64,000 nucleotides of DNA, from positions 806,001 through 870,000 of the forward strand of contig CP084614.1 of NCBI GenBank assembly GCA_025917655.1. The letters run 5' to 3'. The position numbers were made by a program, and so were the translations under genes. Each line of letters begins with the position of its first letter. The first letter of the stretch is position 1. The stretch is from Chlorella sorokiniana. Lineage: Eukaryota; Chlorophyta; Trebouxiophyceae; Chlorellales; Chlorellaceae. The notes beneath the pieces were generated by a model. It had not been told where the DNA came from. It did no database searches and saw only the letters and a list, made by a program, of their open reading frames with translations. This document shows positions 44,824 through 60,498 of the stretch, piece after piece.

Positions 44824-47800
44824 TCACGCCTGCAGCTGCGCGGCGGGCACCCGTTGGTAGAAGAGGAGGTAGGGGCGCGAGTACAGCACCTCCTGCTGGG
44901 AGGGCGACGTCACGCTGTCGTCGTCAAAGCGCAGCCACCTGGGGAAGGATGGGGGAGGGAGGGCGAGAGGTGTGATTGGGCGCGGGCATGACCTAGGCAT
45001 AGCCAGGCAAGACGCAATCAGTTGGAAAGGGCGACGGGCCTTTCCTTTGGCCGGCCGTGCGTGGCCCAGCGCATGCATTTTCCCCATCCATCCACGCTCA
45101 CGCCCACATACACACCCACCACCACCACCACCACTCACTTGCCGCCGGGCTGGCGCACGTCTGCGGTGTAGTGGCCCGAGCTGATGGCCTTGCCGTGGTG
45201 CGTGACCGTGGAGACCAGCTCGTACTCGGGGGCTGCCCCGCGCTCCCCGCAATCGGCCGCCAGCCAGCCGCGCTTCATGCGCAGGCGCGGCGGGAAGGCC
45301 ACGTGCTTGCTGCGGGGAAGGGACGGGCACACGGGGCGACCCGTCGGCAATTGGCACACCTGGCAGCGGGCAAACAGCCCGCCTTCAGGCCACAGACCGC
45401 AGGGCAACCCGCCAAACCCCATTCCCCCACCCATTCAACCCCCCCCACACACACACCACCCCCACCCCCACCTGATCTTCTGGCGCAGGTTGGCGGGGTC
45501 GAAGCGCATGAGGAAGAGGGCGAGCAGGGGGCAGGCGCTGCAGGCGCACCGCCTTGCTGGCCTCCGTGGGGGCGCCCTCGGCGGGGCGGTACCCGCTGAT
45601 GGGCTCGCTGGCGGTGAGCAGGTCCAGCGCGTCGTCCACAGACTCGACCTGTGGGTGGGTGTGGGGGGAGCAGCATGGCAGGCTGTGACTCGGCAGCAGC
45701 AGGGCCAGCGAGCGGGCGGCCAGGGAGGCGGCAAGCTCCGCAGGCTGCCGAAGACCACCGCGTGCGCCGGGGGCCCCGCCGAGGGCGGCAGCGCAGGCTG
45801 GCCATCTGCGCGAGCTCCCACATCGCGATGGGAGGGTGCACACAACGCCAAACACACACACACACACACGGGCTGCATGCCCCTCTTTGCTGCGTGGCTC
45901 ACGCTGGCGGGAAGGATGTGGAGGCTGAGCGACACAAACGGCTGCGGCGTCTCCGAGGGGCGGTGGCCGGGGCAGGTCACGGTGCTGCAGGGTGGTGGAA
46001 AGGTGGGCCTCAGAGGGCGCGTGGGGGAGGGGCGCCCAGACCGTGCCCATGACCCCCGCCATGCAACCAGCTGTTTCTCAGCTTCCCCCTTGCGAACCCT
46101 CACTTGCGACAGTCACCGCAGTGTGGCAGGCGCCCCCAGACATGAAGCATTCCTCCACACACACATGGACACAAAAGTCCATCCCTCCCCCGGCCCCCGC
46201 CCCTGCACCCACCTCAGCGTGGCCCCCTGAACAGCTCCGACACCGCGCTGTCGCTGTCGGTGCGCAGCGGCTGGCGCTTGGCAGCGCGCCGCCCGCTGCG
46301 CGTCAGCCACTCCTCGCCGTCGGCGCCGTCGGCGGCCGCCTCAGCGGCGGCTGCGGCGGCGGGCGGGGGGAGAGGAGGGGGTGGGGGTGCGCCCCCAGTG
46401 CCGCCCACTCCTGGTGCATGCGGTCCACCAGGAACTCGAAGAAGTCGTGGGCGTCCTCCTGCTCCCAGCGCGGCTGCGGTTGGGGGGTGGGGGGGGTGGG
46501 GGTGGGGGTGGGAGTTTGGGGGTTGGGGGATAGGTTTGGGGGTAGGTCTGGGAACGTGTGTGCGTGTGTGTGTGTGGGCTTGGGGGTTGGGGGTGAGGCG
46601 AGGATGAGAGTGAGTGACCATGTTCGCGCCTGGGTGATTGTAGGAAGAGGGGGGCCCGCAGGTGGACGGCGAAATCAATCCAAACAGGCAGCGAGGGGGG
46701 CGCTGGCGTGGCGGCGCACGTAGCAGGGTGTGCAGGCAGCGGGATCAGGGCAGCGCAGGCACAGCTGCACATGCGCCCATCCTCCCGCCCACCCCGCCAT
46801 CGCTCACCTGCAGCGTGCGGGCGCCGGGCACTGCGCCGTTGGCCTTGTTGCCTCCAGTGCCGGCCACCACGCTGGAGAAGGAGCCGGCGGCAGGGGCGGC
46901 GCCGCTGCCCTGCGGGCGGAAGGCCGCCACCACCGCCGCCAGCATGGCCGGCAGCAGCGGCCGCCCCCAGCAGCAGCGCGCTCAGCGCAGCGGCCTTGGC
47001 GGCGCCCACGGCCGGCGCGGCAGCCACGCCGTCGTCGCCGTCTTGCTGCGGCGCCGCTGCCGCCGCAGCTTCCTCCAGCGGCGGGAACTCTGCCGCCAGC
47101 TCAGCCAGCGCGCTCAGCGTGGGCGTGGCCCCTTCCTCCAGCTCCCCCGCTGCGGCCGCCGAGCGCAGCGCGGCCAGCAGCTGGCAGAAGCGGCTGCTGC
47201 CCAGCAGGGCCTGCAGGATGCTGTTCATGAAGCACAGGTTGCCCGGGTTGAACAGCCCCCGCGGCTGCAGGCGCAGCGCAGCCGCCGCAGCAGCTGCCGC
47301 CGAGTCGCCGCCCTTGGACAACGGCGCCAGGGCTGCAGGCAGGCTGCGCGGGGCGGGTGGTGCCGCGCTGCTGGCCTCGGCGGCGGCCGGCGCCGACGCC
47401 GCTGCCAGCGCGGTGGCGGCGGAGGCGGCGGAGGCGGCCACGCGGGCGGCGCTGGGGCTGCTGCGGCTGCCGTGGCTGCTGTGGCTGCTGTGGCTGCTGC
47501 GCTGCTGCTGGTGGTGCGGCAGCGGAGCGTCGCGGCCGCCGCTGTGCCCCTCCCTGGCGCCGCCAAAGCCCTGCGATCCGCGACCGCGCCCCCGGCCACC
47601 GGCAGCAGCGTCCCTGGCGCCCGGGTGGCCCCGCCCGCCGCGCCCGCCCGGCACGGCATGCTGCTGCTGCTGCTGCTGCCGCTGCTGCTGCTCCTGCAGG
47701 CTGGGCGGCGGGGCCTGCCCCGGCGCCCTCTGCGGCGCGGTGTGCGGCCGGAAATGGGCGGCGGCAGGCGGCGCTTGCTGGCGGCCAGGGCTGCCCAGGT

Positions 47801-50774
47801 CTTGGGCGCAGCGGGCGCCTGTGCCGCGGGGGCCGGGCCGTGGAGCCGTCGCCCCCGACCCTTCTGCTGCCTCGGCTGCTGCCGGCGGCTTCCCTGCTGC
47901 TGCCTCAACCTCGGCTGCTGCCTGCCCCTCTTGCTGCGGCCCTGCCGCTTCCTGGTCGCTGGGTGGTGCAGCGGCGGCTGTGGGCTGCGCAGGGGCCGCC
48001 GCACCGTCTGGCAGCTGCTCCGATGCCGCTTGCTGCTGCGAGGCAGCGCCTGCCTCCTGCTGCGCAGCTGCTGCCGCCGACGCAGCGACATCCGCAGCAC
48101 CATCTGCGGCAGCCTGCTGCTCCTGCTGCGCCGCTGCTTCCTGGGGGCACTACCGCAGGCGCCTCGGCTGCTGGCGCTGCCGCCGGCGCTGCTGCCTGCT
48201 GTGAAGGGGCCGCAGCCGCGGCAGGCGGCGACGGCGGCGGGCTGCTGGCGGCGCCCGGCGACTGAGGCGCGGCAGGCGAGGCAGGCGGGCCGTTTGAGGG
48301 AGTGAACACCGCCGAGTGAGGGTTCAGGGGCTGCCGCCGCTGACAGGGATGGCGGTGCTGGCCGGGCGGCCGCCCAGCAGCGGCGCGGCGGAGCGAGGCG
48401 ACAGGGGGTGCCGCGGCCCCAGCTGGGCCTTGGGCCGGGGTGCTGCTGCAGCGGGGGGGGCGGGGGACCCCATACCGGCGGCGGCACCCCGGGCCGTGGG
48501 GGCATCATCGCGGGCGGGTGCACGGGCAGCGGGGCGCCCGGGTGGGGCACAGGCGGGTGCATGTGGAAGGGCTGCACAGGAGCGCCTGCGGCACGGGGGG
48601 AAGGGGGGACCAGGGTGGCCGCGCTCTCATTGTTGCTGATGTTGAAACGGTCCTGGCAAGGCGCTGCGCTTGGAGCGCTTGTCAACCGCAGCCCTGCCGT
48701 TGCAGCTGCGGCCATCCCAGCCACAATGCGCCCCGCCCCTCACCTCGTCCCCAGGCGGGGTGGTGGCCCGGGTGGGGCGGCAGCGGCATGACCGGCAGAG
48801 CGCCAGGCGGCGGCATGCCCAGCTCTAAGGGGGTCCTACCGCGGGGTGGGGGCGCAGGGGGTGGGGGGCGCGGCATGGCGGGGTGGGGAGGGATGAAGGC
48901 GGGGCCTGCGGGGTAGGGAGGGGAGCGGCGCCGGGCGCTGTCTGGCAATTAACACAAGAACCTGCGGGGACGTGGCTGGCGTGGCCGACCAAACCAGACA
49001 GCAAGGGGGCAGCGGGCTGCAGACAGCTGGCCGCCCGCCCCACCTGCCCCATCGCCATGCATCATCGGCGGCGGCAAGCTGCCGGGCGGCAAGGAGCCAG
49101 GAGGAGGCCCGAAGAAGGCGGCGGGCGGCGCGGTGTTGGGGGCAGGCCGCCCAGCACGGCTGGCGGCGCAGCCAGGGGCATCGACGCGCCGCCCGACAGC
49201 GGCAGCGCTGGCGAGGTGGGGCCTGGCCGCGGCGGCGGCGAGCCGCTGGCCGGGGCTGCAGCCGGGGCCGCCACTGTGGCTGGTGCTGCTGGGAGGGGGC
49301 CTTGGCCTGGTCGCTCTGACGGTCAGCCGCAGCCTCGGGCTGCTGCCCCTCAGCCCCCACCTGCCCCTGCTGGCCGCCCGCAGGGCTGCCGGCGCCCTGT
49401 GCAGCGGCGCGGGCGCGGCGTCTGTCGCTGCCAAGTCTGCTACCCCTGCCAGGGCGGGCCCGGCCTCTGGGCTGCCGGCGGGTGCGTCGGTCTCCCCAGC
49501 AGGCTCTCTGGGTACCTCCTGGGCTCCCCCTGCTGCTGAACCTGCTGGGGCTGCTGCTGAGCCTGCTGCTGCTGTCCAGGCTGCTCTTCCGGCTGCTGCC
49601 CGGCTCCTCTCGCGCCGGGCCCTTTGGCATTAACTGCTGCGACGGCGGCAGGCTGCTGCTGCTGCGGCTGCGGCTGCGCCTTCTTCAGCCTGTCGGCCCA
49701 GGTCAGCTTGGCGCCGGGTGCGGCCGACCCCGCTGCAGCCGCCGCGCTTGCAGGGGCGGGCCTGGCCTGAGCGGCGGCCGGTGCGGGTGCTGCCGCAGCC
49801 GGAGCTGCCTGTTGGGGTTGGGCAGGGGCAGCTGCAGCGGCCAGCTTGGCTGCTGCCCGCGGCTGCATTGCTGCCGCCGCAGCTGCTGCCGCCGCAGCCG
49901 CCGCAGCCGCTGGCGCCGCTGCAGGGCTTGCGGGGCTGCCTGCGGTGGCCGCCTGTGACGCGTCGCTGCCGCCAGCCGGCTGCTGCACCTTCTGCTGGTC
50001 TGCAGGCGGGCCTGACTGGGAGCCCTCCGGCTGCGTCTGCGCTGCATCCGCAGGCTCCGCAGGTGCAGGCGGCGCTGCTACGCCCGCTGCGGCATCGGCG
50101 GGCGGGCGCCGCCACATCAGCCGGCGCCGCTGCCGCCGCCGGCGCCTGCTTGCCCACCAGCAGCGACGCCCAGGTGGAGGGGCGGGCGGCGGCGGCTGCT
50201 GGCGCGGGCCCTGCAGGCGCGGGGGCCGCTGCGCCAGCGCCTGCACCGCCGCCTGCCGACAGCGCTGCTCGAGGCTCTGCCAGCTGAGCCGCGGTGCCGC
50301 GCGACGTGCCCAGCGGCTTCAGCACGTGCGGCTGCTGCTCCTGCGCCGCCCTGCTGCTGGGTCCATACCCGCTCCTGTTGGGCACAGGCACGCGGGGCCC
50401 TCGCGCCGGCTGGCACCCGTGCGCTCGCGACCAGAGTCCCTGCCGCCGCCGCCGCGCCCGCGGCCATAGCCATAGCTGCCGTCTCGATCTCCCCTTCCTC
50501 CTCTAAGGCCGCTGCCCATCCCGTCGCCGTCATCCTGCAGCAGGTGGGGTCACGGTGCAGGGCAGATGGTGGGCGTGCACAGGCGCCAATGCGCACACAA
50601 AGCAGCTCACAAGCCGCTTGCAGCGCCTGCTCCCAACGTAACTTGCACACACTCAAAGCAGCAGCGCCCACAGCGGCCGATCATGCGGGGGAGAGAATGT
50701 GTGCACACACTCACCCTGCCGCCGCCTCGACCCCTATATCCTGGTCGCTCCCCTCTGGGAGGCTGCTGCTGCAT
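44824..50774 (-). CDS. USP10/UBP24-like ubiquitin-specific protease with long RGG/Gln-rich N-terminus
   Basis: A cysteine deubiquitinase. The catalytic Cys box is RGLFNPGNLCFMNSILQAL (about 47210-47265). The QEDAHDFFEFLVDRMHQEW box lies near 46410-46465. The His box is THHGKAISSGHYTADV (45160-45205), followed by WLRFDDDSV and a C-terminus ending YLLFYQRVPAAQLQA at 44824. RLRMKRGWLAADCG and the Cys-box context match USP10. The N-terminal half (47270-50774) is disordered. It starts MQQQPPRGERPGYRGRGGGR (ATG at 50774), joined after an intron to RGGRGDRDGSYGYGRGRGGG, then Ala/Gln/Pro-rich sequence, three WA-containing motifs and a PAM2-like motif (48298-48327). The join of N-terminal exons to the protease is inferred from matching phases and from the USP10-like short motifs; a separate upstream gene is possible. 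It is divergent from PEX6. Confidence 0.8.
45846..45870. repeat. (CA)n microsatellite in a USP intron
   Basis: A CA-rich tract (CAAACACACACACACACACA type) inside an intron of the minus-strand USP gene. Other TG or C-rich tracts occur at about 45420-45470 and 46550-46575. Confidence 0.7.
46484..46552 (+). repeat. G-rich tract with many GGG runs
   Basis: A run of G3-G8 blocks separated by one to four T or A bases on the plus strand, inside a USP intron (so C-rich in the transcript). It has more than four G-tracts and could form G-quadruplexes in DNA. I infer this from sequence only. Confidence 0.6.
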
Positions 50775-51104
50775 GCCAGCAGCAACCCTCGACACGCTGT
50801 GTGGGGCTTGTGCTGGTGCTTGCTGCCCGCCCCTGCTGCCTTCAAGCTCGTGTTTCTGCTTTCGCGCCAACGATCACACACACAGGCCTGCCCAATTGAT
50901 GTAACCGGCCGCAAGGCGAGTTGCATTGTCCCATCGGGAAGGCAGCAATACGCAAGGAGGTGCACTGCAGCGAGCGCAGAGCTCCCCTGCACAAACCCCT
51001 TTGCAGGCTTCACGCATGGTAATTGGAGGCGGATCATGCCCCACTTGCTAGGAAGGGTGTCGGAAATGAAAACCGTGACGCCACTGCTCGCAGCATAGTC
51101 GGAA
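50775..51104. promoter_or_regulatory. Bidirectional promoter region, USP10-like and PEX6 genes
   Basis: A 330-base gap between the two divergent ATG codons. It must hold both core promoters unless there are untranslated upstream exons. No specific element recognised. Confidence 0.5.
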
Positions 51105-55800
<4,696 letters not shown>

Positions 55801-56351
55801 GCATGGCCTCGGTGTCGGCGATTCGTAGCAGCGGCAGCACACCATTTTTTAGACTTGGCATTAGCGGTTGAAGTCGCTTTGCAGGCAGGGTCAGTAGCAG
55901 CAGCGCATCGTTCAATGCAAGTAGGAAGCCATGGTAGTGATAGTGTAAGCATGGCTGCCGGACACAGCCAGCTGCGCCGCCACCACCAGGGCCCTCGCTC
56001 CGGCCTGTCCGTAGACCCTGCTGCAGCGCCGGCTTCGACATCGGGCGCCCGGTTCGCCCTGCACACACCTTGCAGCCGGTCTGAGAAGCGAGGCCGTCAC
56101 CGCAGCAGCATTCAGTGCAGGCGCAGGCAGCGCCCGGCCCGCGTAGCTTGGAGCACCGTGGGGCTGGCCTGCTGCCCTCTGTGCCCGCAGCGCTCGTGGG
56201 CCTGGTGCGAGGGCGCACCCTCCGCCCCCGCCATGTGCGCCTCCATGCGTCGCCGCAAGGTTTGGAAGAGTCCATGAGCAGCCCCAGACTCTGAGGGCAG
56301 GCTGCGCACCTCAGGCCGGGTCGGCTGGCGCCATGGCAGTCAGTGGAGGAG

Positions 56352-56760
56352 GGCCACAAGGCAGCTGCGCGGCGGCAGCGGCAGCTGGAGAAGCCTCACC
56401 CGCCGGATGGCGAGTCAAACAGGCCGACACCTCGAGGTGGTCACCCAAGAGCGCAGCTACCCACGCCGACGCCTCCCATATGGCGTTCACCGTCTTGCCG
56501 TTCAGGGTATCCTCCTGCAGCACGAGGATGATGGGGGCGTGCCTGCAGGCGAGCAGGGCGCACAGGAGTGCCTGCAGGCACGCCCCCCATCATCCTCGTG
56601 CTGCAGGAGGACACCCTGAATGGGAAAACGTCGAACGCCATCGGGAGGCGACGGCGCGGAAGGCTCCCCTATCCAGCACCCGTCTCGAGATGTCCGGACT
56701 GTTCGACTCGGCCACCGGCTGGTGAGGCCCCTCCAGCCGCCGCTGCAGCGCCGCAGGGAG
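56352..56760. repeat. Large imperfect inverted repeat (foldback)
   Basis: The left arm (about 56352-56549) and right arm (about 56571-56760) are reverse complements around a loop of about 21 bases. The innermost 45-50 bases of each arm are nearly identical (one T/C change and a C5 versus C6 run). Identity then falls to about 70 percent outward. Both arms, read away from the loop, encode PIILVLQEDTLNGK, so this is an inverted duplication of one piece of possibly coding sequence. The left arm keeps the longer, better open frame (TVNAIWEASAWVAALLGDHL and on). I do not recognise the protein. Confidence 0.75.
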
Positions 56761-56917
56761 CGGAGGCGGGACGAAGGGCATGGGCACGGCGGGCATGTGC
56801 GCCGTTGCACCCGCCTGCACGCTGCTGCAGAGGGGCAGAGGGGGGGGCAAGCGCGGGAAGGGGGCAGCTGTGCTGGGTGAGTGGCGGGGAGGCAGGCGCA
56901 TGCTCAGTGGCATGCCG

Positions 56918-56947
56918 CCCGACAGGCAACTGCAGTTGCCTGTCGGG
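56918..56947. repeat. Perfect 30-nt palindrome
   Basis: The half-site CCCGACAGGCAACTG is followed directly by its reverse complement with no spacer. It could extrude as a cruciform, or form a hairpin if transcribed. It lies about 160 bases beyond the foldback. Confidence 0.85.
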
Positions 56948-58157
56948 AGAGGGCAAGGCGTGCGGCGGGCAGCGGCTGCCGGCAGCGAAACAGGCGGGGG
57001 TGTGCCATGCGGGCGCACCCCCTTTTGAGCTTGCCTGCCCCGGTCTGCTGACACTCTCTGGTGGTCAAGCCTCGGGCTAGGACAGCCTGATGCAGGGGCG
57101 GCCTGCCTGCCGAAGGGTTGGCTCTTGCACGTGCGGTAAACCTCCCTCACTTGGGAACCACGTGCAGGCAAAGGGGGGGGGTCGCTTGAAGGCCACCGCC
57201 CTAGCCCATGCTGCGAGTGACATCCAAGGATCAACACCCATCTGCGGCGCAACAGACACAGGACGCACCACCGCCAGCACGCGCACTTAGAGTGGCTGCC
57301 GGTGGGCGACGGTGTGCAGGCAGCTGCTGCTGGCGGGCCATTACAGCTCCCAGGTTCCAGCCTCGCGCCTGCTTGCTGCAGCCTGCGTGTGGGAACGAGC
57401 AGCAGTCAGGTCTTCACCGCTCCCTTCTCTCCCCCAGCCTCTGTGTGCTCGCTCTGCGCGGGCGTCTTTTCAACCCTCGGCCGGCTGCGGTGCCTGCCAG
57501 CCGCTCACTCTGGTGGGCTGGATGGCAGGGACTGGTGGACATGGGGTGCGTCTGTGTGACGGGATGGACCACTCATGTCACGCCGCTTTCGAGCCTGCCT
57601 GCGCACCAGCTGGGCACTGGCTTGCGTGGCAGCTGCAGTGACAAGGCGGGCGGCCAGGAACTTGGGCATTGGCAGCAGGACGAACACCAGAAAACCACCT
57701 TAAACGGGTGCTGCCCCACTGCGTCCACTCAATACCAAAACCACACTGCGCCGCTGCGCTGCTGCCCATGGCGCACCTTGGACCGCAAACCTAGGGTCTT
57801 GGGTGGCTTGCAGGGCAGCAGGCGAACCCTTGGACCGAGCTGACAGCACAAAACCGTCTCTGTAACCATAAACTGAGTCCGCTTAAAACGAATGGGCGGA
57901 AATCTGGCTGCTTGCTGAACCACATGACATCAGCCTGCCACCGCTGCTTGCCTAGCTCACCTCATGCGCAGCAGGCCATCCCATGCCAACATCACCGCCT
58001 ACAAGCGACCCAGCTCACATCTCCTCTCCTCGTGTTGCACAACCAGCGGTCGAAATTGCCAGGCCATTCGCGTTCTTGGCGGGCTTGGCCGATTGCAACA
58101 CGAGTATCAGGAGCCAGGGAACAAGCGGCTGGGTTCATTCACAGCCTCAGCAGCGCA

Positions 58158-60498
58158 ATGGCCGATCCTCAAGCAGCTGCTTCCCCGCCTCCACCACCCG
58201 ACACCACCCTGGCCGCTAAGCGTGACAGGGCGGCGGGAGCGGTTCTCGGGGTGCTCATCGGCGACGCCCTGGGTGTGGGGCCACACTGGTGAGAGGGAAG
58301 CTGCCAGGCGGGGGGAGGCGAGGTCCGCCCCCGCTGGGTCGGCCTTCCCTGCTGCTGTGAAGGGTACGGAGGAGGGTCCAGCCCCAACTTGCCTGTACGA
58401 GGCTCCATGCCCTGCTGCGCCTGCTGCGACCGCACCTGCCGCAGGTACTACGACCTGGCTGTGCTGAGGCAGGAGTTTGGCACCATCACGGGATACACCG
58501 ACCCCAAGCCGGGCGCTACCACGACGGCTGCAGGGCCGGCGACCTGAGCCAGACGGGGCAGGTGCGGGGTCCTGGACCGCACACACCCCTTCTCTCCGCA
58601 GGGGGCCCCCTCCTGCCGGGCCGGCTGGCGGCGGTGGTGAAGCGCGCCCCTGCATGCGCCCGCAGGTCTGTGAGCTGCTGCTGCGGTCGCTGGTGGACAG
58701 GGGCTGCTACGACGAGGCGGACTTCACCGCCCGGCTGGACGGGCTGCTGGCCACGCTGGATGGCAGCGCCTACTGCGGCCGCTACACAGACGTGGCGATG
58801 CGGGATGTGTGGCGCGGGCGCAAGGTGCGTGATCCAAGCTGCGGGGCTGTTGTGCGGCGCGCTTGCTGCTGCCTGGGATGCTCTGCGCGCCGTCAGGCGC
58901 AGAGGGAGACTGGTGCGGCCCAAGCTCATCGAGCCCCATGCGGGTGTGCCCGGCTGCTTTCTTGCTGGTGCAGAGGGAGGGCAGGCAGTGGGGCGACCCC
59001 CAGCTCGGCAGCTGGAGCGACACGGCGGAGGGGGCCATTCGTGCCGTCATGCTGGCAGCCCGGTGAGCGCAGGGGTGCGGGCAGGCTGGCTGGCAGGCCG
59101 GTCTAGAGGGCCTCCTGGCGGCGGCCTGGTCCCCTGCCGCACACAGGCACCTCCCGGCTGCCCGGCATGCCCGCTGACAGAGGCGTCGAGCGTGTGCTGG
59201 GCCCCCTCCCGTGGCCGCAGCTACGCGGGCAGCCTGGGCGACGCCGCGCGCCAAGCCATGCGGTGCGTGCGGCTGACTCACTTGGACCCGGTGGTGGCGG
59301 GCCAGTCCATGTCCTTCGCCATCCTGGTGGCGGCGCTGGTGCAGGTGCACGCCCCGCCAGCCTGCTGGCCAGCAGGCCGCCGCCGCGGCTGCACGAAACG
59401 CGGCACCCCGGGGTGGGACGTCTCACGGCGCAGCGCTGCGGCACAGGGTCCTTGTTGCAGGTTTGATGAGCCTGGAAGGTGCCCGCGCTGCCTGCTTCAG
59501 GGGCGCATCCCGCCGGCCGCTGGCGGCGAGACGCCGATGCTCCCCCCGCAAGCCCCCTCCTGCCTCCCCTGCCCCGAATCCCCCGGCAGGGCGAGCGCCT
59601 GGATGCTGGGCTGGGCATGCGGCTGCGGGAGCTGGCCAAGGTGGGGGCCATCCCCGTGACGCACGCTGTGCTGTTGGAGGAGCGGGCGGCTCACGGCGAC
59701 GACGGCGGCGGGCAGCCGGGGACCCCACCCCGAGGTGCCCTTCCCGACGCGCTGCTGCAGGTGTCCTGGGTGGTGCAGGTGAGCGGGAGGGGAGGTGGCG
59801 TAGCAGGGTGCGGAGGAGGCCTCGCCGCCCTGCGTTGCCTTCTGCTCCCGGCCCGACCACCACCCTCGAGCCTCGAGCTGGCCCGCTTCCCCTTTGCTTG
59901 CCTCGCGTCCACAGCCCGAGTTGCGCGGCTCTGTTGTGGTCTGTCCCCCTACACACACACATTTCATGTCCCTCTCGCATCCCCTGGCAGGCCGCCCTCG
60001 ACCCGACCCTGTCCATCCCCGCCAACAAGGTGGCCCTGCTCTACGGCCTGGCCTGCTCCATACACTTCCTGCTGCCCCCGCCTACTGGTACGCGGCGCAC
60101 TACCAGGGCCGCCCCGACCACTTTGAGGCCGCCGTGCTGGCGGCCGTGAACAGCGGCGGCAACAACATGCGCGCGGCGCTGACGGGTGGGTGGGTGGGTG
60201 GGGCTGGGGGTTGAAGGGCAGGAACAGGGGGTAGATGGAAACTGGAAGTTTGTGGCGCGACTGCAAAGGGCCAACACAGCCGCAGAGGAGAGGAGCTGAC
60301 CAGGCTGCGCGTGCTTGCTGTCCAAAGTCGCACACTCAGGCTGAGCGCCGCCGGCTGGCCCTGTACCGCAGGGGGCTGGTGGGCGCCATGGTGGGGCTGA
60401 GCGGAATCCCGCAGCGCTTTGTGGACGGCCTGGTCGGCGGGGCGGAGCTGGCGCGGCTGGCAGTCCAGCTGGCGGCGCAAGCCTTCCCAGACGTCTGA
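58158..60498 (+). CDS. ADP-ribosylglycohydrolase-like protein (ARH/DraG/J1-crystallin fold)
   Basis: The all-helical ARH fold is recognisable. The ATG at 58158 starts MADPQAAASPPPPPD, then AAGAVLGVLIGDALGVGPHW, a segment with YTDPKPG and YHDG leading to GDLSQTGQ (58536-58560), LLATLDGSAYCGRYTDVAMR, DTAEGAIRAVMLAARYAG (59017-59230), LTHLDPVVAGQSMSFAILVA, KVALLYGLACSIHFLLP, AVLAAVNSGGNNMRAALT (60135-60184) and GLVGAMVGLSGIPQRFVDGL. It ends at the TGA at 60496-60498. Classic enzymes of the family hydrolyse ADP-ribose bonds using two Mg ions held by a DDT motif and a DxDT motif. Here the matching places read SQTG and GGNNM, so the usual ligands are missing. I infer a divergent activity or a structural or binding role. 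At least seven introns. AATAAA at 60556 follows the stop. Confidence 0.82.

Larger units (their letters stand above)
55801..58157. other. Gene-poor interval with a foldback element
   Basis: About 2.36 kb between PEX6 and the ADP-ribosylglycohydrolase-like gene. TGTAA, the usual green-algal poly(A) signal, occurs near 55949, about 150 bases after the PEX6 stop. A diverged inverted repeat (about 56352-56760) and a perfect palindrome (56918-56947) dominate the middle. The minus-strand frame over the left arm is open to a TGA at 56311. From 57000 to 58150 I see nothing recognisable beyond the expected promoter of the next gene. Confidence 0.5.

Noticed and set aside
46662-48305. Long plus-strand open frame of over 500 codons, Leu/Arg/Cys-rich
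   Set aside because: It lies antisense to the USP Cys box and its Ala/Gln-rich region; long Cys and Leu runs are what CAG/GCN repeats give in the wrong frame.
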